A stretch of DNA of 16,997 nt from Planctomycetota bacterium (GTDB lineage Bacteria; Planctomycetota; UBA1135; UBA2386). This document shows, in pieces, positions 13,000-16,997 of this stretch (positions are counted from its first letter, which is position 1; each line of letters starts with the position of its first letter). The notes under the pieces are model-generated. The model worked only from the letters and a program-made list of their open reading frames with translations, did no database searches and was not told the DNA's origin. Both the position numbers and the translations under genes were made by a program. The stretch spans positions 1 through 16,997 of the forward strand of contig CANGSN010000011.1 of NCBI GenBank assembly GCA_947455805.1. The letters are read 5' to 3'.

Positions 13000-15294
13000 T
13001 CATCGCGCGTCCGCAGCCCGCAGCGCGAACGCCGGATCGCGCACGACGATGGCCAGCAGGTCGCGCACGGTGACCACGCCGGTGCGCAGCTGGTCGTCGA
13101 CACGCAGGTCGAGGCGCAGACGATCGGCGGGCCGCAGCTCGCGGCCGACGCCGTAGACGAAGAGCTTGTGCGCGAACGTGCGCACGAACGCGGGATCGGC
13201 GACCAGCACGCGCTTCAACGCCGCGAGCCCGTCGAGGCGCGTGCCGTCCGGCAGTTCGCCGCTGCAGTCGATCGAGCCGCCGGCGTCGCGCTCGCGGTGC
13301 CGGCCGATCGCGTCGTAGCGTTCGAGCGCGAAGCCGAGCGCGTCCATGCGCACGTGGCAGCCAGCACACGCCGCCTTGCTGCGGTGCTGCTCGAGCTGCT
13401 CGCGGAAGCTGCGCGTGCTGTCGACCTTGCCTTCGTCGGGCAGCGAGTCGTTGCCGGGCGGCGGCGGCGGCGGCGCCTGGCCGAGCAGGTTCTCGAGGAT
13501 CCACTTACCGCGCTTCACCGGCGACGTGCGCGTCGGATTGCTGGTGACGGCGAGCACGCTGCCGTGGCCGAGCACGCCGCCGCGCTCGCGCACCGCCGCC
13601 GGCAACGCCACGCGAACGAAGCCGTCGCCGTCGTCGTCGCGCGCGGGGTCGATCGCCGGCAGCCCGTAGAACGCGGCGAGGCGCGCGTCGACGAACGTGA
13701 AGTCGGCGTCGAGCAGCGTGCGCACATCGAGCCCGTCGCGCAGCACGGTGCGGAACAGCAGCTCGGTCTCGCGGCGGAACGACTGCCGCAGGCCGTCGTC
13801 GAAGCCGGGGTAGCGGGCCGGATCCGGCGCGCGCTCGCCGAGCGCACGCAGCTCGAGCCACTGCGCCGCGAAGTCGGTGGCGAGCGCGTCGGCGCGCGGA
13901 TCCGCCAGCATGCGGTCGAGCTGCGCCGTCAGCACGTTCGCGTCGCCCAGCTTGCCGTCGCGTCCGAGCTGCAGCAGCGCCTCGTCCGGCGTGCTCGCCC
14001 ACAGCAGGAACGACAGCCGCGTCGCCAGCGCGACCCCGGACAGGGTCTGCACACGGTCGGTGGCCGACGGCCGCCCGCTCTCGAGGCGGAACAGGAAGTT
14101 CGGCGACACCAGCGCCGCCTGCACCACGAAGCGCGCCGCCTGCACCAGCGAGCCGCTGGCGTCGAGTTCCTGCCGCGCCGCCCGCACCACCTTGGCGACC
14201 TCGTCGTCGGCGACCGGCCGCCGCCAGGCGCGCGCCAGCACCGCCTTGGCCAGCTTCTGAAGCCGTGCTGGCGCCTCGCCGCGCCCGGCGAACGCGTCGT
14301 GCACCCACTGCTGCGCCGCCGGCACCACGCGCACGTCGGTCGGGCCTTCGACCTCGATCCATTCGACGTGCAGGTTGCGGTCGCGGCGCTTCGGATCGGG
14401 GTTGTCAGGGTCGTAGAAATCGTTGGCGAACACCAGTTCGAAGCGGCGCTCGCCGCCGGCGAGCGGTGTCCTGACGACGTACTCCTGCATCGCGCGCTGG
14501 CCGACCTCGAACGTCGTCAGTTCGCGGCCGTCGACGAACAGCGGCATGCGCGCCGGCTCGTCGCCCGCCTGGTCGGCGCCGGCGAGGATGCGCAGCGTGT
14601 AGACGCCGTCGCGCGGCAGCCGCACGACCTGCTCGACGGTCGCGCGCGACACCAGCACCAGATGGTCGCCGACGTGCACCGCGCCCGGATTGACGACCGC
14701 GCGCATCCCTTCGCCGGGCAGGCGACGCTTCGTCGGCTGCTTCGGGTCCTCGAGGTCGAACACCGCCGCGGCGACCTCGGCACCGGCGGCGAGGTAGTGC
14801 TCGAGATGCAGCGTCGACAGCGTCAGCGCGTCGCCGATCGAGTCGAAACCGTAGCCGAGGTCGTCGGCCGGAAAGCCCGCCGTCGCGACGCGCACGCCGA
14901 ACAGGTCGCGCACGCAGTTCTCCCACTGCGCGCGGCTGAGGCGACGCACGGTGACGCGCCCGGGGTCGACCGGCAGCTTCGGCACCTCGGCCCGAAGATG
15001 CGCATCGACGGCGCGCACGAACGCCTGCGCCTCCGCGTTGCTCGGCCGCTCGGCGTCCGGCGGCGGCATCTCGCCGCTGCGCACACGATCGCGCACGCGC
15101 GCCCAACGCCACGCCGCATCGGTGGCGTTCGCCGGTGGCCGGTCGAGATCGAACTTGCCCTTGACGGTGTCGCCGCCGTGGCAATCGCGACAGTGGGCCT
15201 CGAGGAACTTCGCCGGCTCGGCCGGTTCCTGCGCGAACGCGCCTGGCGAAACCACAGCGACGAGCAAGCAGAGGGTCAGCGGACGCAGCGGCAT
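13000..15294 (-). CDS. Secreted cytochrome-c / DUF1587-DUF1595-DUF1592-DUF1588-DUF1585 protein
   Basis: A 764-residue exported protein of the large planctomycete/verrucomicrobial family. The start at 15294 gives a signal peptide (LTLCLLVAVVSPGAFA, cut before QE). A haem-binding CRDCH (35-39) begins the cytochrome-like domain. Next come DUF1587 (RLSRAQWENCVRDLFG, from 118), a carbohydrate-binding-like beta region (about 200-320), DUF1595 (around 357, LARAWRRPV), DUF1592 (around 432, LATRLSFLLWASTPDEALL), DUF1588 (GVLGHGSVLAVTSNPTRTS, then a run of prolines and CAGCH at 643-647 with MDALGFALERYDAIG), and DUF1585 near the C-terminus (FAHKLFVYGVGRELRPADR). The family is thought to take part in extracellular redox or polysaccharide breakdown, but its reaction is not established. 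Members are usually paired with a DUF1552 gene, which is absent on both sides here. Confidence 0.95.
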   Translation of the reverse strand: MPLRPLTLCLLVAVVSPGAFAQEPAEPAKFLEAHCRDCHGGDTVKGKFDLDRPPANATDAAWRWARVRDRVRSGEMPPPDAERPSNAEAQAFVRAVDAHLRAEVPKLPVDPGRVTVRRLSRAQWENCVRDLFGVRVATAGFPADDLGYGFDSIGDALTLSTLHLEHYLAAGAEVAAAVFDLEDPKQPTKRRLPGEGMRAVVNPGAVHVGDHLVLVSRATVEQVVRLPRDGVYTLRILAGADQAGDEPARMPLFVDGRELTTFEVGQRAMQEYVVRTPLAGGERRFELVFANDFYDPDNPDPKRRDRNLHVEWIEVEGPTDVRVVPAAQQWVHDAFAGRGEAPARLQKLAKAVLARAWRRPVADDEVAKVVRAARQELDASGSLVQAARFVVQAALVSPNFLFRLESGRPSATDRVQTLSGVALATRLSFLLWASTPDEALLQLGRDGKLGDANVLTAQLDRMLADPRADALATDFAAQWLELRALGERAPDPARYPGFDDGLRQSFRRETELLFRTVLRDGLDVRTLLDADFTFVDARLAAFYGLPAIDPARDDDGDGFVRVALPAAVRERGGVLGHGSVLAVTSNPTRTSPVKRGKWILENLLGQAPPPPPPGNDSLPDEGKVDSTRSFREQLEQHRSKAACAGCHVRMDALGFALERYDAIGRHRERDAGGSIDCSGELPDGTRLDGLAALKRVLVADPAFVRTFAHKLFVYGVGRELRPADRLRLDLRVDDQLRTGVVTVRDLLAIVVRDPAFALRAADAR

Positions 15295-15416
15295 GGGCCC
15301 ATCAGCGTAGCCGCGGATCGCATCGCGATGACGAGGTGATGACACACAGCGGTGAAAGCACCCCTAGGGTCCGAACATTCGCAGTGGAAACCCCAACACC
15401 CACGAGAACCCCGAAC

Positions 15417-16514
15417 ATGCGCTCGATCCTCGTCCCGTCGCTGCTGTGCGCCCTCGGCGCCGCGCTTTCCGCTCAGACCTACACGGCCATGCCGGCGAAT
15501 TCGAACCTCGGCGCCGAGCTGTCCGGCTTCTCGCTGGTGCCGTTCATGCAGCCGAACGCGCGCGTGCAGGCCTTCTACGACTTCGCCGAGACCGGCAATC
15601 CGTTCTTCACGGCCGACCAGCTGTCGCTGCGCTTCGACGGCCCGATCCCGCAGGTCGGTGCGCCCGGCCCGTTCTCGATCACGCGCCTGCAGATCCGCGT
15701 CGGCGTCTCGAACGTGGCGGCGCCGACCGCGCAGTTCGCCAGCAACCTGTCGCAACCGCTGACGACCGTCTTCGACGGACCGGTCAGCTACCTGCCCGAT
15801 CCCGGCTCGGCGTCGCCGCACCCGTGGGGCGGCACCAACGACACGCTGACGTTCAACTTCACCGCGCCGGTCACGATCGCGACGGCACCGGGGGATTGGC
15901 TGGTGGTCGAGATGGTGATGGAAGGCAACAACATCGCCAGCTTCGGCTTCGCACACGCGATCGTCGACGGCAACAACGCCGGGGGCGGCCTGAGCAACGG
16001 CAGCGCCGCGGCCTTCGGCAGCGGCTGCAGCGCCAGCGTCGGCGCGCCGGCGGCGACCTGCACGACCAGCGGCCTCTATGGCCCGGGCGGCGCCCACTTC
16101 CTCGCCGGCCAGAACCTCGGCGCCAACACGATCGGCGTGGCGGCCTTCGGCTTCGCCAGCTTCCCGGTCGGCACGACGCTGCCGGGCACCAACTGCGGTG
16201 TTTTGGTCGATCCGCAGCTGCTGGTGCCGTTCCTGACCGACGCCGCCGGCGCGGTCGGTGGCACCACGCTGGCGCTGTCGCTGCCCGCCGACCCGGTGTT
16301 CAACGGCGGCGTGCTCCACGAGCAGCTGGCGACGCTGGTGCCGACGGCCAACCCGTTCGGCATCGTCACCAGCAACGCGCAGACGGTGACGTTCGGCAGC
16401 TGGACCACGCCGACGCGCGGCTTCTACACGGTGTCGCACGACACCAACGCCAACGCGGCGTTCGCGAACGCCGTCCGCCCCTTCGGCTTCGCCGTCCGCT
16501 TCCGTACGCTCTGA
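15417..16514 (+). CDS. Secreted protein with planctomycete-type C-terminal module
   Basis: A 365-residue exported protein of unknown function. The start at 15417 yields the signal peptide MRSILVPSLLCALGAALSA, cut before QT; the open frame upstream is not typical coding sequence. The mature part is rich in Gly, Ala, Ser, Thr and Asn with alternating hydrophobic residues (LSLRFDGPIP, ITRLQIRVGVSN, TLTFNFTAPV, WLVVEMVMEG), so it is probably all beta. Two Cys (SGCSAS, ATCTTS) in the middle may form a disulfide. Residues 255-330 carry LPGTNCGVLVDPQLLVPF, TDAAGA and LPADPVFNG, the same module as the end of the FG-GAP protein at 11070-12983, and a 38-residue tail follows. It lies 3 bp before a histidine kinase gene and divergent from the DUF1592-family gene. 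A TAGGGT hexamer at 15365-15370 may be a -10 region. Confidence 0.88.
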   Translation: MRSILVPSLLCALGAALSAQTYTAMPANSNLGAELSGFSLVPFMQPNARVQAFYDFAETGNPFFTADQLSLRFDGPIPQVGAPGPFSITRLQIRVGVSNVAAPTAQFASNLSQPLTTVFDGPVSYLPDPGSASPHPWGGTNDTLTFNFTAPVTIATAPGDWLVVEMVMEGNNIASFGFAHAIVDGNNAGGGLSNGSAAAFGSGCSASVGAPAATCTTSGLYGPGGAHFLAGQNLGANTIGVAAFGFASFPVGTTLPGTNCGVLVDPQLLVPFLTDAAGAVGGTTLALSLPADPVFNGGVLHEQLATLVPTANPFGIVTSNAQTVTFGSWTTPTRGFYTVSHDTNANAAFANAVRPFGFAVRFRTL

Positions 16515-16517
16515 CGC

Positions 16518-16997
16518 GTGCCGCGCTCGTCGACGTCCCTGCTGTTCGGTTCGATCCTGCTGCTGTCGTTCGCCCTGGTGGTGTGGTGGACGACGTTCCA
16601 GGTTCAGGCGAGTCACGAACTCGCCGCGGCCGGCGCGCAACTGAGCACCGGCGACGTCGAAGGCGCCGCGCAGGCGCTCGGGGCTCCCAGCGCCGCTGCG
16701 CTGGCCGAGCTCGCCGACCGGCGCCGCGTGATGTTCGCCAGCGAAGGTGCGTTCTTCGCCATCGTGCTGCTCGGCCTCGGCTGGCTCTATGTGGCGCTGG
16801 TGCGCCGCGAACGGCGCCTGCGCGCCGGCCAGGACCGCTTCCTCGCCGCGGCGACGCACGAACTGAAGACGCCGCTGGCGACGATCACGCTGCTGCTCGA
16901 GTCGTTGCGCAGCGATCGCGTGCCCACCGAGAAGCGCGCGCGCTACCTCGGCAACGGCCTGCTCGAGGCCGAACGGCTCGGCCGCGGCCTCGACAAC
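16518..16997 (+). CDS. Sensor histidine kinase, N-terminal part
   Basis: The first 160 codons of a membrane sensor kinase, cut by the window edge. The GTG at 16518 follows the previous stop by 3 bp, suggesting shared transcription. Two membrane helices (about 7-26 and 76-96) flank a short outer loop of roughly 50 residues that is Ala- and Glu-rich and holds no known sensor domain. Directly after the second helix comes the dimerisation/phosphotransfer domain with the H-box DRFLAAATHELKTPLATITL, where His114 is the expected phosphorylation site. There is almost no room for a HAMP domain (RRERRLRAGQ only). The ATPase domain and any response regulator lie outside the window. The kinase family call is firm; the signal is unknown. 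Confidence 0.88.
   Translation, partial: MPRSSTSLLFGSILLLSFALVVWWTTFQVQASHELAAAGAQLSTGDVEGAAQALGAPSAAALAELADRRRVMFASEGAFFAIVLLGLGWLYVALVRRERRLRAGQDRFLAAATHELKTPLATITLLLESLRSDRVPTEKRARYLGNGLLEAERLGRGLDN

Noticed and set aside
9093..13103. Very long antisense open frame on the minus strand across the acyltransferase and FG-GAP genes
   Set aside because: It opposes two genes with recognisable domains, and its translation is dominated by Arg, Ala, Gln, His and Val as expected of a shadow frame in GC-rich codons.
15321..15330. Perfect 10-bp palindrome CATCGCGATG in the divergent region
   Set aside because: Palindromes of this size are expected many times by chance in a window this long; no second copy was found near a promoter.
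13168..15339. Plus-strand open frame of about 720 codons over the DUF1592-family gene
   Set aside because: It is antisense to a well-recognised protein, and its composition is typical of shadow frames.
15276..16859. Minus-strand open frame opposite the secreted protein and kinase genes
   Set aside because: The plus strand encodes a signal peptide protein and a histidine kinase H-box; the minus frame is Arg/Ala/Glu-rich without motifs.
1..16997. CRISPR array, tRNA, insertion sequence, toxin-antitoxin or phage defence genes
   Set aside because: No regularly spaced repeats, cloverleaf sequences, transposase motifs or defence-type domains were seen on either strand.

Overview
This window looks like a stretch of chromosome from a high-GC planctomycete-type bacterium. 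The clues are a secreted cytochrome-c/DUF1587-DUF1595-DUF1592-DUF1588-DUF1585 protein, many Sec-exported proteins of unknown function, two secreted proteins that share a C-terminal module I associate with planctomycete exported proteins, and starts without visible Shine-Dalgarno sequences. The phylum call is inferred from gene content. No marker gene such as rRNA is present. I found no tRNA, rRNA, CRISPR array, insertion sequence or prophage gene, and the content reads as ordinary core and envelope chromosome.

Layout. 1-825 (+): the end of ispD and all of ispF, two steps of the MEP isoprenoid pathway, joined by an ATGA overlap. 808-2799 (-): an MsbA-like ABC exporter whose 3' end overlaps ispF by 18 bp. 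2906-4492 (-): a secreted protein with a parvulin-like C-terminal stretch. After a 200-bp divergent intergenic region comes a (+) operon of four genes, 4693-8248: a cytoplasmic protein of unknown function, a lipoprotein faintly resembling SurA/PrsA chaperones, a secreted HEAT-like helical-repeat protein, and a secreted protein resembling a peptidase-MA fold with a broken zinc site. The first three are translationally coupled (TGATG, GTGA). 8310-9014 (-): an unrecognised cytoplasmic protein. 9120-10919 (+): a two-domain acyltransferase that fits OlsF (ornithine-lipid synthesis). 11070-12983 (+): a secreted protein with seven Ca-binding FG-GAP/VCBS repeats. It converges, across a perfect hairpin, on 13000-15294 (-), the DUF1592-family cytochrome-type protein. 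15417-16514 (+): a second secreted protein with the shared C-terminal module. 16518-16997 (+): the N-terminal part of a sensor histidine kinase, cut by the window edge.

How it fits together. Most of the window serves the cell envelope: lipid export (ABC), possible folding helpers, ornithine-lipid synthesis, secreted propeller and surface proteins, and a membrane sensor. The features most worth following are these: all six predicted signal-peptidase I substrates have Gln at mature position 1; the tetranucleotide CTAG occurs only in intergenic DNA or the last codons of genes; a C-terminal module is shared by two otherwise unrelated exported proteins; and a possible pseudo-peptidase sits in the envelope operon. 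I did not find a clear new defence or mobile system.
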